Of a DNA stretch of 12,028 bases, positions 1 to 7,815 are shown one piece after another. The notes under the pieces were generated by a model. That model was not told the origin of the DNA and searched no databases. It was given only the letters and a program-made list of their open reading frames with translations. The position numbers and the translations under genes are program-made. Within the stretch, counting starts at the first letter, position 1, and each line of letters opens with the position of its first letter. The DNA comes from JBBDMU01 sp040878115 (GTDB lineage: Bacteria > Bacteroidota > Rhodothermia > Balneolales > Natronogracilivirgulaceae). The stretch is from positions 1 to 12,028 of the forward strand of contig JBBDMV010000146.1 of NCBI GenBank assembly GCA_040878115.1, read 5' to 3'.

Positions 1-288
1 CTGTTCACAGGGTTCGAGGGAGGGAGGTTGCTGAGTTTGAGAGAGTTGAGGTGAACCTGTTTATTCCTGCATCCTACTGCTTGGGCGGCAGCAGGGTGCT
101 CCATGAAGCGTCTGCGCTTCACGAAAGAACAACGCCCGGGACGGGTAAGGTAAACTACAGCGGCACGAAAAGTAAACAGCCGCCTGATGGGTCACGGCTG
201 TTGGTAACCACGGGATGTGTTGGAAGGGCCGGGTTCCCGGGTGCAAGTTCGGCAAGCGTGGACGCTTGCCGAAGCGGGGATCATCGTT
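1..288. other. G+C-rich non-coding region with several strong hairpins
   Basis: This stretch is visibly richer in G and C than the genes beside it and holds no reading frame that looks like a real protein. It contains perfect inverted repeats: TGAAGCG at 104-110 with CGCTTCA at 115-121; AACAGCCG at 175-182 with CGGCTGTT at 195-202; CCGGG/CCCGG around 229-240; and an 11-bp pair at 248-258 and 263-273. GTTCAC at 3-8 can also pair with GTGAAC at 51-56. The first 55 bases are strongly purine-rich. I compared it by eye with RNase P RNA, tmRNA, SRP RNA and group II intron domains and found no convincing match. It may be a structured RNA, a cluster of REP-like hairpins, or debris of a mobile element. 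A frame open from base 1 to a TGA at 52-54 could be the tail of an upstream gene, but 17 codons cannot decide it. Confidence 0.5.
248..273. repeat. Perfect 11-bp hairpin, REP-like
   Basis: TTCGGCAAGCG (248-258) and CGCTTGCCGAA (263-273) are perfect reverse complements separated by the four bases TGGA. The hairpin lies 15 bp before the 81-bp repeat. It is not present before the second copy of that repeat, so it is not part of the repeated unit. It has no T-run on either strand, so it does not look like an intrinsic terminator. Its size and G+C-rich stem resemble extragenic palindromes. I cannot assign it to a family. Confidence 0.55.
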
Positions 289-369
289 GGAACAGGCATC
301 TTGCCTGTTCCACACTATACTGCGGCGTCTCGCCGCTACTAAAATATAAAGAAAAACCGCAAGGCTTCA
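289..369 (-). repeat. 81-bp REP/BIME-like double-hairpin repeat, copy 1
   Basis: This 81-bp block is identical to 11856-11936. It holds two perfect hairpins. GGAACAGGCA (289-298) pairs with TGCCTGTTCC (302-311) over a TCT loop, and in this copy T288 and A312 extend the stem by one pair. GCGGCG (322-327) pairs with CGCCGC (331-336), also over TCT. Read on the minus strand, each hairpin starts with a tetranucleotide foot, GTAG (complement of 336-339) or GTGG (complement of 310-313). Such a foot marks REP sequences mobilised by RAYT transposases. The last three bases, 367-369, form the stop codon of the ybdK-like gene. The exact identity of the copies and the putative RAYT beside copy 2 support a mobile, non-autonomous REP element. 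Strand is given by the GTAG/GTGG feet. Confidence 0.8.
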
Positions 370-1485
370 ATCATCCACACCCATCATCGTTTCTTTGATT
401 AGGTGATCTACTACATCTTTGGTGCTTTCGTTCTTGCTGTAAACGGCGAGCTGCCGGTCGGCGGAGTTGCCTTCGGACAAAATGTTATGAATGACGGAAA
501 GCTCTTCCCGGATGCCCAGGTCATCCACAACATCATCTACAAAAGTTAGCAATTGGAAGATCAGTTCCCGAGCTTCTTCTTCTCGTTTGCGGCCAAGGTC
601 TAAAAGCTTTCCTCCCAGCCCATAGCGAACAGCCCTCCATTTGTTTTCCTGGAGGAGCTCTTTCCTGTAGATGCGCCAGGCCTGGTTGCCGCGTTGCATC
701 TTTTTCAATTTGGCCACCAGGGCAATTTTCAACGCGCAGATTGCAATGGTTTCATCCAGTTTAGGGCAAACATCGGCAATGCGAATCTCCAGGGTGGGGA
801 ACTTAGGGGATGGGCGTATATCCCAGCGTATTTTCGTGGGTTCATCAATACAGTTCAATTGTACAGAAAGGTCCAGGTATTCCTGATAATCACCCCATGA
901 ACGAAAATGGGGTGGAATGCCCGTGCGAGGCAGACATTCAAAGATTACGGACCGGTAAGACTGGAGTCCGGTATTGTGACCGCCCCAGAAAGGAGAGCTT
1001 GCAGAGAGGCAAAGCAGGTGAGGACAGAAATAGCTTAACTGGTTCATGATATCAATTCGCGCATCATTATCGTCCATGCCAATGTGCATATGCATTCCAC
1101 AAATAAGCAATTGCCGGGCCAGGCGTTTATTCTCGAGCTCCAGCCCCCGGTAACGGACGCGTTGAGTAATGTCCTGGTCTTTCCATTTAGAAAAGGGGTG
1201 GGAACCTGCGGCCATGATACTTAGCCCGTGCTTTTTCGCAAGACCTGAAACGGTACGGCGGATAGAAACAAGCTGCTCGCGGGCATCCTGAAGACTTGTG
1301 CAGACCCTGGTCCCGATTTCAACCTGGCACTGCATCAGCTCTGAGGTGATCTTATTACCCGCCTCATCTTCTGACTTTTCCTTCAAAAGGATATCAATAG
1401 CTGAATTCAGCTCTCCTGTCTCAGTATTAACCAGCTGATATTCCTCTTCAATACCAACAGTGTAATCATAAAATGATTTAGGCAT
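367..1485 (-). CDS. ybdK: YbdK-type carboxylate-amine ligase (GCS2 family)
   Basis: The 372-residue product belongs to glutamate-cysteine ligase family 2, the YbdK group. These are ATP-dependent ligases with a glutamine-synthetase-like fold that join a carboxylate to an amine. E. coli YbdK has weak glutamate-cysteine ligase activity, but the physiological substrate of most members is unknown. Visible signatures are GIEEEYQLV (11-19, metal/ATP-binding strand), GMHMHIGM (130-137), SSPFWGGHNTGLQSYR (163-178) and RPSPKFPTLEIRIADV (224-239). The length matches the family and the protein is cytoplasmic, with no signal peptide. The ATG at 1485 precedes the conserved N-terminal strand directly. No Shine-Dalgarno is seen, as in most genes here. 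It lies 93 bp downstream of bshA on the same strand, so cotranscription is likely and a role in low-molecular-weight thiol chemistry is possible (inference). The stop codon lies inside the 81-bp repeat, so the last residues may have been altered by that insertion. Confidence 0.9.
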   Translation of the reverse strand: MPKSFYDYTVGIEEEYQLVNTETGELNSAIDILLKEKSEDEAGNKITSELMQCQVEIGTRVCTSLQDAREQLVSIRRTVSGLAKKHGLSIMAAGSHPFSKWKDQDITQRVRYRGLELENKRLARQLLICGMHMHIGMDDNDARIDIMNQLSYFCPHLLCLSASSPFWGGHNTGLQSYRSVIFECLPRTGIPPHFRSWGDYQEYLDLSVQLNCIDEPTKIRWDIRPSPKFPTLEIRIADVCPKLDETIAICALKIALVAKLKKMQRGNQAWRIYRKELLQENKWRAVRYGLGGKLLDLGRKREEEARELIFQLLTFVDDVVDDLGIREELSVIHNILSEGNSADRQLAVYSKNESTKDVVDHLIKETMMGVDD

Positions 1486-1578
1486 AAGGGAAAAATGGTG
1501 AAGTAAAACACTATAACCTATTCAAAAAACTGCAAAACGTTATTAAGTGCAAATTATTCAGGATAAGCCCAGAGGCTT

Positions 1579-2730
1579 TTAAACAGATTCTTTTTTACGG
1601 GATTTTTCTTCCTGAACTTTCAGGTAGTAGTTTTCATACATGGAAACTATTTTATCCTGCTCAAATAGTTCTGCTCTGTGGCGGGCGGCATCAGACAGTT
1701 TTTGCTGAAAGTTGTCATCCTTCAGTATCCGGATGGCGTAATCACCCATTGTATCGATATCTCCAAGCTCGCATAAAAACCCTGTCTCTCCGTGGATGTT
1801 GAGTTCAGGCAGACCACCAATATTGGAACTAATGACGGGAACGCTGCAACTCATGGCCTCAAGAGCGGCCAGGCCAAAGGTCTCTGATCCTGATGGCATC
1901 AGGAATAAGTCGGAGATAGATAATATTTCTTCTATCTTTTCCTGTTTCCCGAGGAAACGAACATGATCACATACCCCTAATTCACGACATTTGGTCTCTG
2001 CGTTTGCCCGTTCGGGCCCGTCACCTACAAGTAGCAGTTTGGCTTTAATACCACTTTCAATTACCCGGTGAAACGTGGAAACCACATCGGCCACACGCTT
2101 CACTTTCCTGAAATTGCTAACATGGGTAACCACCTTTTCGCCATCCGGACAGATGGCTTTTTTGAAATGCTCCCTATGCGTTTTATTAAAACGTTCGGTA
2201 TCCACAAAGTTTGGGATAACTTCGATAGGCTTATCGAGATCGAACCTGTCATAGGTTTCTTGTTTCAGGTAATCTGAAACGGCCGTTACCCCATCGCTTT
2301 GATTGATCGAAAAAGTCACAACAGGAGCATAGCTTGGATCACTCCCGACAATAGTGATATCCGTTCCGTGCAGCGTCGTGATAATGGGTACGTGCTTCCC
2401 TTCATCCCCCAAAATTTGCTTTGCTAAATAAGCACTGGTTGCGTGGGGGATAGCATAATGCACATGGAAAAGGTCAATTTTCTCATACCTGATCAGATCA
2501 ACCATATGGCTGGCGAGCGCAAGATCGTAGGGAGGATACTCAAACAGTGGATAGGCATTTATATTCACCTCGTGATAGGTGATATTGGTTTCAAAGGTAT
2601 CCAACCTCATCGGTCTGGCATAACTCAGAAAATGGACATTATGGCCCTTTTGAGCTAAGCCTTTTCCGAGTTCAGTAGCGACTACACCGCTGCCACCATA
2701 AGTAGGGTAACAAACTATTGCAATATTCAT
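1579..2730 (-). CDS. bshA: N-acetyl-alpha-D-glucosaminyl L-malate synthase BshA
   Basis: BshA catalyses the first step of bacillithiol synthesis in the cytoplasm: transfer of GlcNAc from UDP-GlcNAc to L-malate, giving GlcNAc-malate. The 383-residue protein is a GT4-family, GT-B-fold retaining glycosyltransferase of normal length. The N-terminal signature CYPTYGGSGVVATELG (7-22) with its glycine loop is characteristic of BshA. HVHYAIPHA near residue 90 is also typical. The C-terminal domain carries the sugar-nucleotide-binding EX7E motif at E283 and E291 within SETFGLAALEAM (282-293), then NIGGLPE. The C-terminus is a basic tail rich in Lys and Arg. The start at 2730 fits because the first beta strand begins at residue 2. 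No ribosome-binding site is visible. The gene is divergent from comEC across 176 bp and is followed by the ybdK-like ligase. The later pathway genes, bshB and bshC, are not in the window. Confidence 0.95.
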   Translation of the reverse strand: MNIAIVCYPTYGGSGVVATELGKGLAQKGHNVHFLSYARPMRLDTFETNITYHEVNINAYPLFEYPPYDLALASHMVDLIRYEKIDLFHVHYAIPHATSAYLAKQILGDEGKHVPIITTLHGTDITIVGSDPSYAPVVTFSINQSDGVTAVSDYLKQETYDRFDLDKPIEVIPNFVDTERFNKTHREHFKKAICPDGEKVVTHVSNFRKVKRVADVVSTFHRVIESGIKAKLLLVGDGPERANAETKCRELGVCDHVRFLGKQEKIEEILSISDLFLMPSGSETFGLAALEAMSCSVPVISSNIGGLPELNIHGETGFLCELGDIDTMGDYAIRILKDDNFQQKLSDAARHRAELFEQDKIVSMYENYYLKVQEEKSRKKESV

Positions 2731-2906
2731 AAATTAAAGGTACAAATAAGAACGAATGAAAAATAGGTTTTATGTTTGGTAAGCCTTGCCTGTTCGGGCT
2801 GTAGATTAATAGTGCTACAACGAGAATATCATAACTTAAGTTCTTCATAATTTCAGGGTTTTAATTTAAAGCGTCAGGAAATGCTTTTTTATGGGTCTTA
2901 TATACT

Positions 2907-5303
2907 ATGAGAAAAGATCTCCGCAGGGAAATTCCAATGGGTGTCTACCCGGCACTGAGATTAGCTTTACTGCTGATAACCGGAATTGCTTTAGGCCATT
3001 TGCTGAATATCGCCATATGGTATTGGTTTATTATTTTTTGCCCGGTATTACTCTTGATGATCTCAACGATTTGGATACAGAAAAGCACCTCCATGTATCA
3101 AATAGGCATTTACCTAATCATCCCCATTGCCTTTGGCGGGCTCTGGTTCAGCCTTAACAATCAGGAAACAGAACTTCCCGAGCATAAGCTGACTGTATTT
3201 GACCAGGGCCTAATTTTTTACGGCCATATACAGGATTTTCGTAAAACGGCTGCCGGATATACACAGGTTGATCTCCGTATTGACTCGGTCGGAATTTCTG
3301 ATGCCGGTGTTTGGAACGTAAGTTTTAAAACCACAGCTCGTACATTTGACAGCGGAAACGATTCTGATTTGATTACCGGAAATTACATCAGTTTTAACGG
3401 GACGCTTTCAAAAGCTCCGGAACCCCGTAACCCAAACGATTTTGATTATGGGGCGTATTTGGAAAGCCAGGGTATTCATTCTATTGTGGATATTGACCGG
3501 ATCATCTTTTCCAATCGCGACCTATCCGTTTTCAGCTGGCTATTTTGGCGAGATAAGGCTCAGTCATACGTAGAGAGAGTTTTTTCTGAAGATACTGCCC
3601 CCCTTGCAAAGGCACTGCTGCTCGGTGACCGCAGCAGCCTTGGCCATGATTACCAAACGGCCTTTTCGAGGGTCGGCCTGGCGCATATGATGGCTGTTTC
3701 GGGTATGCATGTTGGTTTTGTTTTGCTGCCATTCCTGATGATCATTCCATACTTCTGGACTTTTCGTTTTGGTAAATATGCAGGATTGGCAGTAGCACTA
3801 TTTATTCTGATTGCATACAGCGGCGTCACTGGCTTTTCAACCTCTGTAGTCCGTGCATCAATAATGGCTATTTTAATTGTATATGGAAAGCTATTTCAAA
3901 AACCACGTGATTTGCTGAACCTTTTGGGAGTAGCTGCATTGATAATTTTGCTTATCAATCCCAATGCGCTTTTTAATATAGGTTTTCAGCTTTCCTTTAC
4001 TGCTGTTCTTGTGATCCTATTAGTGCTTCCCGTTAGCAAAAGTTTTCTTCCGTTGCGCTTCCGGTATGGGAACGCGGCCAGGGTTTTTCAATTTGTCGGG
4101 GTAAGTGTATTTGTTCAGGCAGGCTTATATCCTATTCTGATGTATTATTTCAATGAGTTTTCTATCATTGGTCCGTTAAGCAATACCATATTTATGCCTT
4201 TTATTCAGCTTATGTTTTTGTGGTCGATATTTTGCATATCAATTGAAGCTGCATTCACAGGCGTTGGAAGCTTACTCAACACACCGTCCGATATGTTCAT
4301 CGGCAAGCTGTTCCTTTATGCGGAAAAAGTGTCCGCTTTGGAGTGGTCCTGGGTTGCGGGCTCAATATCATCACCACCTTTATTTTTTTTCATGTGGGCC
4401 GCATTATTTCTGACGGTGGCATCCCTATACAAGCCTGCCATCCGGTGGAAAATGATTATTGTATTGTTGTTTTCTTTATGCCTTCACCAGGCACACCTGT
4501 TTTACAAGCAGTTTAATACCGACCTGGTCATCACGATATTCGATGTTGGCCAGGGTGATGCCATTCTACTTGAAACTCCTGACGGGAAAAATATCCTATT
4601 TGATACCGGCATATTGTCATTCTACCAGAACAGTGCAGGCCGTGTTCTTATGCCGGAACTTAATGCCCGTGGCATAAAAGAACTGGACGCCGTGATACTT
4701 TCTCATCCCCACGCTGATCATATAGGGGGCATCAGTACGCTGATCAATAACATACCGATCAAGGTGATCTATGACCAAAGCTTGGATTACGATTCCAATA
4801 CTTATAAGAACTATCTGGAAAGTGCCGGCAGTTCTGATATACCCATAGAAATTGTGGGCTGGGGTGATGTTCTTGAAATTGGAGATGCCGTGAGGTTTTT
4901 TGTTACCGGCCCTCATCCGGGATTAACAGGGAGCAACCCTAATACCTGGTCGATTGTGGTAAAAGTAGTTTATGGAAACACCGCCATTTTATTAGCCGGT
5001 GATGCAGACAAGCAATCCGAAAACAAAATGGTGAAATATTATGGGGATTTTCTGAAGTCAGATCTCCTTAAAGTCGGCCATCACGCCAGCCGGACTAGTT
5101 CAGGAACGCCATTCCTCGAGAAGGTCCAGCCTGCCTATTCAGCAGCATCACTTGCCCGGCAAAACCGCTACGAGCATCCACACCCCGAAGCAACACTCCG
5201 CCTGCATCAATCGGGAACAAAAACCATGTTCACAAGCCTGAATGGCGCACTTATATTCACTTCCGACGGTGAGGTGGTAAGGCATAAAGAGTGGAGGAAG
5301 TAA
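2907..5303 (+). CDS. comEC: ComEC/Rec2 competence DNA-uptake channel
   Basis: ComEC forms the inner-membrane channel that carries single-stranded DNA into the cytoplasm during natural transformation. The 798-residue protein has the full three-part layout. First come N-terminal membrane helices (about 13-60) and a soluble OB-like DUF4131 region. Next is the polytopic Competence domain (about 225-510), including AHMMAVSGMHVGF. Last is a metallo-beta-lactamase domain with DVGQGDA (546-552), SHPHADH (599-605), LAGDAD around D699 and GHHAS (724-728). The metal-ligand motifs are intact, so a nuclease role for this domain is possible. The start is uncertain. ATG 2907 has no Shine-Dalgarno, whereas the in-frame ATG at 2937 (residue 11) is preceded by AGGGAA with a 6-base gap and sits closer to the first helix. 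The gene is single, divergent from bshA and convergent with glgP, with 52 bp between stop codons and no clear hairpin there. Confidence 0.93.
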   Translation: MRKDLRREIPMGVYPALRLALLLITGIALGHLLNIAIWYWFIIFCPVLLLMISTIWIQKSTSMYQIGIYLIIPIAFGGLWFSLNNQETELPEHKLTVFDQGLIFYGHIQDFRKTAAGYTQVDLRIDSVGISDAGVWNVSFKTTARTFDSGNDSDLITGNYISFNGTLSKAPEPRNPNDFDYGAYLESQGIHSIVDIDRIIFSNRDLSVFSWLFWRDKAQSYVERVFSEDTAPLAKALLLGDRSSLGHDYQTAFSRVGLAHMMAVSGMHVGFVLLPFLMIIPYFWTFRFGKYAGLAVALFILIAYSGVTGFSTSVVRASIMAILIVYGKLFQKPRDLLNLLGVAALIILLINPNALFNIGFQLSFTAVLVILLVLPVSKSFLPLRFRYGNAARVFQFVGVSVFVQAGLYPILMYYFNEFSIIGPLSNTIFMPFIQLMFLWSIFCISIEAAFTGVGSLLNTPSDMFIGKLFLYAEKVSALEWSWVAGSISSPPLFFFMWAALFLTVASLYKPAIRWKMIIVLLFSLCLHQAHLFYKQFNTDLVITIFDVGQGDAILLETPDGKNILFDTGILSFYQNSAGRVLMPELNARGIKELDAVILSHPHADHIGGISTLINNIPIKVIYDQSLDYDSNTYKNYLESAGSSDIPIEIVGWGDVLEIGDAVRFFVTGPHPGLTGSNPNTWSIVVKVVYGNTAILLAGDADKQSENKMVKYYGDFLKSDLLKVGHHASRTSSGTPFLEKVQPAYSAASLARQNRYEHPHPEATLRLHQSGTKTMFTSLNGALIFTSDGEVVRHKEWRK

Positions 5304-5355
5304 TAGCCAACCTCATTCAGGCACGAACAAACAACCAGAAACTAAAAACTAGAAA

Positions 5356-7815
5356 CTAATCCACCTCCACCTTCCAAATCTCATCAGCGTAGTCTTTAAT
5401 TGTGCGGTCTGAGGAGAATTTGCCTATCCGCGCCATGTTATGGATAGCTTTCTTTGCCCAGCTTGAGGAGTCTTTGTATAGGTCATCAATTTTGCTTTGC
5501 GCTTTGGCGTAGGCTTCGAAATCCGCCAACAGCATGTAATAGTCGCCACCGTCTAGCAGTGCATTGGTAATGGGGTGGAATAATTCAGGTATATCCTTGC
5601 TAAAGAACCCATTGTGAATTTGATCGATGGCCTGCTTCAGTTCGGTGTTCTGGTGATAGTAATCCCATGGGTTATACCCTTCCGTGCGGATGTGTTCCAC
5701 CTCATCAACGGTGAGCCCGAAAATAAAGATATTATCGTCACCGACTTCCTCCATTATTTCAATATTAGCGCCATCTAGTGTACCAATGGTGAGCGCACCG
5801 TTTAGGGCAAATTTCATATTTCCAGTGCCCGAAGCTTCCATTCCGGCCGTTGATATCTGCTCGGAAAGATCGGCAGCCGGGATCATGATCTCGGCAAGAG
5901 AAACCCGGTAATTATTCAGGAATACACACTTTAGCTTATCGCCAATATCAGGATCATTGTTGATTACATCGCCAATGCTGTTGATCAGTTTGATATGCTT
6001 CTTTGCCATGGCATAACCCGGGGCCGCCTTGCCCCCGAAAATAACTGTTCGGGGCTGGAAATCGGCATCGGGGCTATTCTTAATGCGATTGTACAGGACC
6101 ACGGTGTGAATAGCGGCCAATAGTTGACGCTTATATTCATGAATCCGTTTAATCTGGATATCAAAAATAGAATCGGTGTTGACCTTGATTTTATTCTTTT
6201 CAAAGATATAATCTGCCAGTCGAATCTTGTTGTTCTTTTTAATTTCCATAAACTTCTTCTGGAAATTTGTATCATCAGCCATTGGATCAACTTCTTTGAG
6301 CTTATCCAGATTGGTAACCCAGCCGTCACCAATTTGTTCAGATACAAATTCGGAAAGTTCTGGATTGCATTGCTTCAACCACCTCCGTGGAGTGATACCA
6401 TTGGTTTTGTTGGTGAATTTGTCGGGATAGATCTCTACAAAATCCTTGAAGATGGTTTTTTTAATAAGTTCGGAATGGAGGGCTGCTACTCCATTCACTT
6501 TATGAGAGCCCACAATCCCAAGAGTAGCCATTTGCACCGACGGTTGTTCGCCCTCACTGATGATGGACATGCGGCGGATCCGGCTTAGGTCTTCGCCATA
6601 TTTGTCGCGTACCGAATTCAGGAAACGTTTATTGATTTCATAAATAATCTGGAGATGTCTTGGTAATAAATTACGCATCAGAGCGACAGGCCATTTTTCA
6701 AGCGCTTCGGGTAACACGGTGTGGTTAGTGTAATTCAGCGTTTTGGTTGTAATCTCCCAGGCCAGGTCCCAGTCGAGGCCTTCTTCATCGATAAGGGACC
6801 TCATTAGCTCAGGCACGGCAAGGTTCGGGTGGGTGTCGTTGCACTGTATGGCTACCTTTTCAGGGAGCTTTCTCCAATCGTCATTTTTTTTCTTAAAACG
6901 GCGAAGGATATCCTGCATGGTGGCCGAAACAAGAAAGTACTCCTGCTTGAGGCGAAGTTCCTGACCGACAAAAACTTTATCATTCGGGTAAAGGATGCGT
7001 GAAATATTTTCATGCATCTGAATATCGTGCATAGAGTCAATGTATTGGCCCTGGTTGAAGCTGTTTAAATCAAAGGCGGTTGACGAGGTGGCTTTCCAAA
7101 GCCTGAGGTTGTTTACAACATCGTTCCGGTAACCAGGCACCGGTGTGTCATATGCCATAGCGTTGATTTCATCACCATTTTGCCATTTGAAACGTAGCCT
7201 TCCTTCCGAATCGGTATAAGGGACTGACTCACCATGAAACTGAACCGGATAGCACACTTGGGGACGCATAATATCCCATGGATTGCCAAAGCGCAGCCAT
7301 TGATCGGGGGCTTCATGCTGAAATCCGTTTATAATTTTCTGATAGAAAATGCCGTAATCGTAACGAATACCATACCCGTATCCAGGAATCCCCAAAGTTG
7401 CCATAGAATCCAGGAAACAGGCTGCAAGACGGCCGAGCCCCCCATTACCTAAACCGGCATCCCATTCGGACTCGCGAATCTTATTGTAATCCAGCCCAAG
7501 TTCTTCAAGAGCCGTTTTCGTTTCATTAAGTATGCCCAGGTTAATTAAGGTGCTGTCAAGAAGCCGGCCGATAAGGTACTCCATGGATATATAATACACA
7601 CGCTTGGCATCGGTATTATAGTAACTTTGCTGTGTGTCGATCCAGCGATCATGAAGCCGGTCAAGAACCGTTAATACCAAACTGCGATAATGATCCCAAT
7701 CCGTTGATGAATATTCATCTTTAGCCAAAGTATGGCGCAAATGGTGTTGAATATCCGTCTTTAATGAATTTGGACTTAAGTCTTTTTCACGTTTCCGCTT
7801 CTGTGTTACAGCCAT
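5356..7815 (-). CDS. glgP: Glycogen/starch/alpha-glucan phosphorylase
   Basis: The enzyme releases glucose-1-phosphate from the non-reducing ends of glycogen or maltodextrin, using inorganic phosphate and pyridoxal phosphate (GT35 family), in the cytoplasm. The 819-residue length is that of the classical GlgP/MalP type, not the shorter or longer variant phosphorylases. Signatures are DAGLGNGGLGRLAACFLDS (119-137), DIQIKRIHEYKRQLL in the C-terminal half, and the cofactor site EASGTGNMKFALNGAL, in which the PLP-binding lysine is K668. The region just after this (TIGTLDGANIEI) is also intact. The ATG at 7815 gives a short basic N-terminal tail before the first helix, and no Shine-Dalgarno is visible. 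No other glycogen gene (glgA, B, C or X) is adjacent. The gene stands alone, divergent from pheA. Sequence alone cannot tell whether glycogen or maltodextrin is preferred. Confidence 0.97.
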   Translation of the reverse strand: MAVTQKRKREKDLSPNSLKTDIQHHLRHTLAKDEYSSTDWDHYRSLVLTVLDRLHDRWIDTQQSYYNTDAKRVYYISMEYLIGRLLDSTLINLGILNETKTALEELGLDYNKIRESEWDAGLGNGGLGRLAACFLDSMATLGIPGYGYGIRYDYGIFYQKIINGFQHEAPDQWLRFGNPWDIMRPQVCYPVQFHGESVPYTDSEGRLRFKWQNGDEINAMAYDTPVPGYRNDVVNNLRLWKATSSTAFDLNSFNQGQYIDSMHDIQMHENISRILYPNDKVFVGQELRLKQEYFLVSATMQDILRRFKKKNDDWRKLPEKVAIQCNDTHPNLAVPELMRSLIDEEGLDWDLAWEITTKTLNYTNHTVLPEALEKWPVALMRNLLPRHLQIIYEINKRFLNSVRDKYGEDLSRIRRMSIISEGEQPSVQMATLGIVGSHKVNGVAALHSELIKKTIFKDFVEIYPDKFTNKTNGITPRRWLKQCNPELSEFVSEQIGDGWVTNLDKLKEVDPMADDTNFQKKFMEIKKNNKIRLADYIFEKNKIKVNTDSIFDIQIKRIHEYKRQLLAAIHTVVLYNRIKNSPDADFQPRTVIFGGKAAPGYAMAKKHIKLINSIGDVINNDPDIGDKLKCVFLNNYRVSLAEIMIPAADLSEQISTAGMEASGTGNMKFALNGALTIGTLDGANIEIMEEVGDDNIFIFGLTVDEVEHIRTEGYNPWDYYHQNTELKQAIDQIHNGFFSKDIPELFHPITNALLDGGDYYMLLADFEAYAKAQSKIDDLYKDSSSWAKKAIHNMARIGKFSSDRTIKDYADEIWKVEVD

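Noticed and set aside
1..54. Possible C-terminal tail of an upstream gene (17 codons to TGA at 52-54)
   Set aside because: It is too short to judge, and a second frame is also open from the edge, so neither can be preferred.
100..250. Possible RNase P RNA, tmRNA, SRP RNA or group II intron segment
   Set aside because: Short stretches look similar, but the diagnostic cores are absent: the RNase P GGAAAGTCC/GATGAATGACTG ends, the SRP S-domain GGAAGG/AGCAGCC core, and the intron domain V stem.
61..315. An 84-codon minus-strand frame
   Set aside because: It is the reverse reading of the same hairpin-rich region, and part of its translation comes from the REP-like repeat. There is no family resemblance.
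51..398. A 115-codon plus-strand frame starting at GTG 51, open from base 3 of the window
   Set aside because: It runs through several perfect hairpins and the whole 81-bp repeat and ends inside the ybdK-like gene on the other strand. Its translation is low in complexity and shows no domain. The same repeat is clearly non-coding at its second site.
1565..1578. Small hairpin AAGCC/GGCTT overlapping the end region of bshA
   Set aside because: Only 5 bp, with no T-run on the minus strand, and the next gene follows in the same direction. Not supported as a terminator.
2731..2760. Bacteroidota-type -7 promoter element (TAnnTTTG-like) upstream of bshA
   Set aside because: The TATTTG sequence matches only part of the consensus, and no matching -33 TTTG element is found at the right distance.
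5304..5355. Terminator between the convergent comEC and glgP genes
   Set aside because: Only short A-rich direct repeats (AACTA-type) are present. I could find no stem of useful length.
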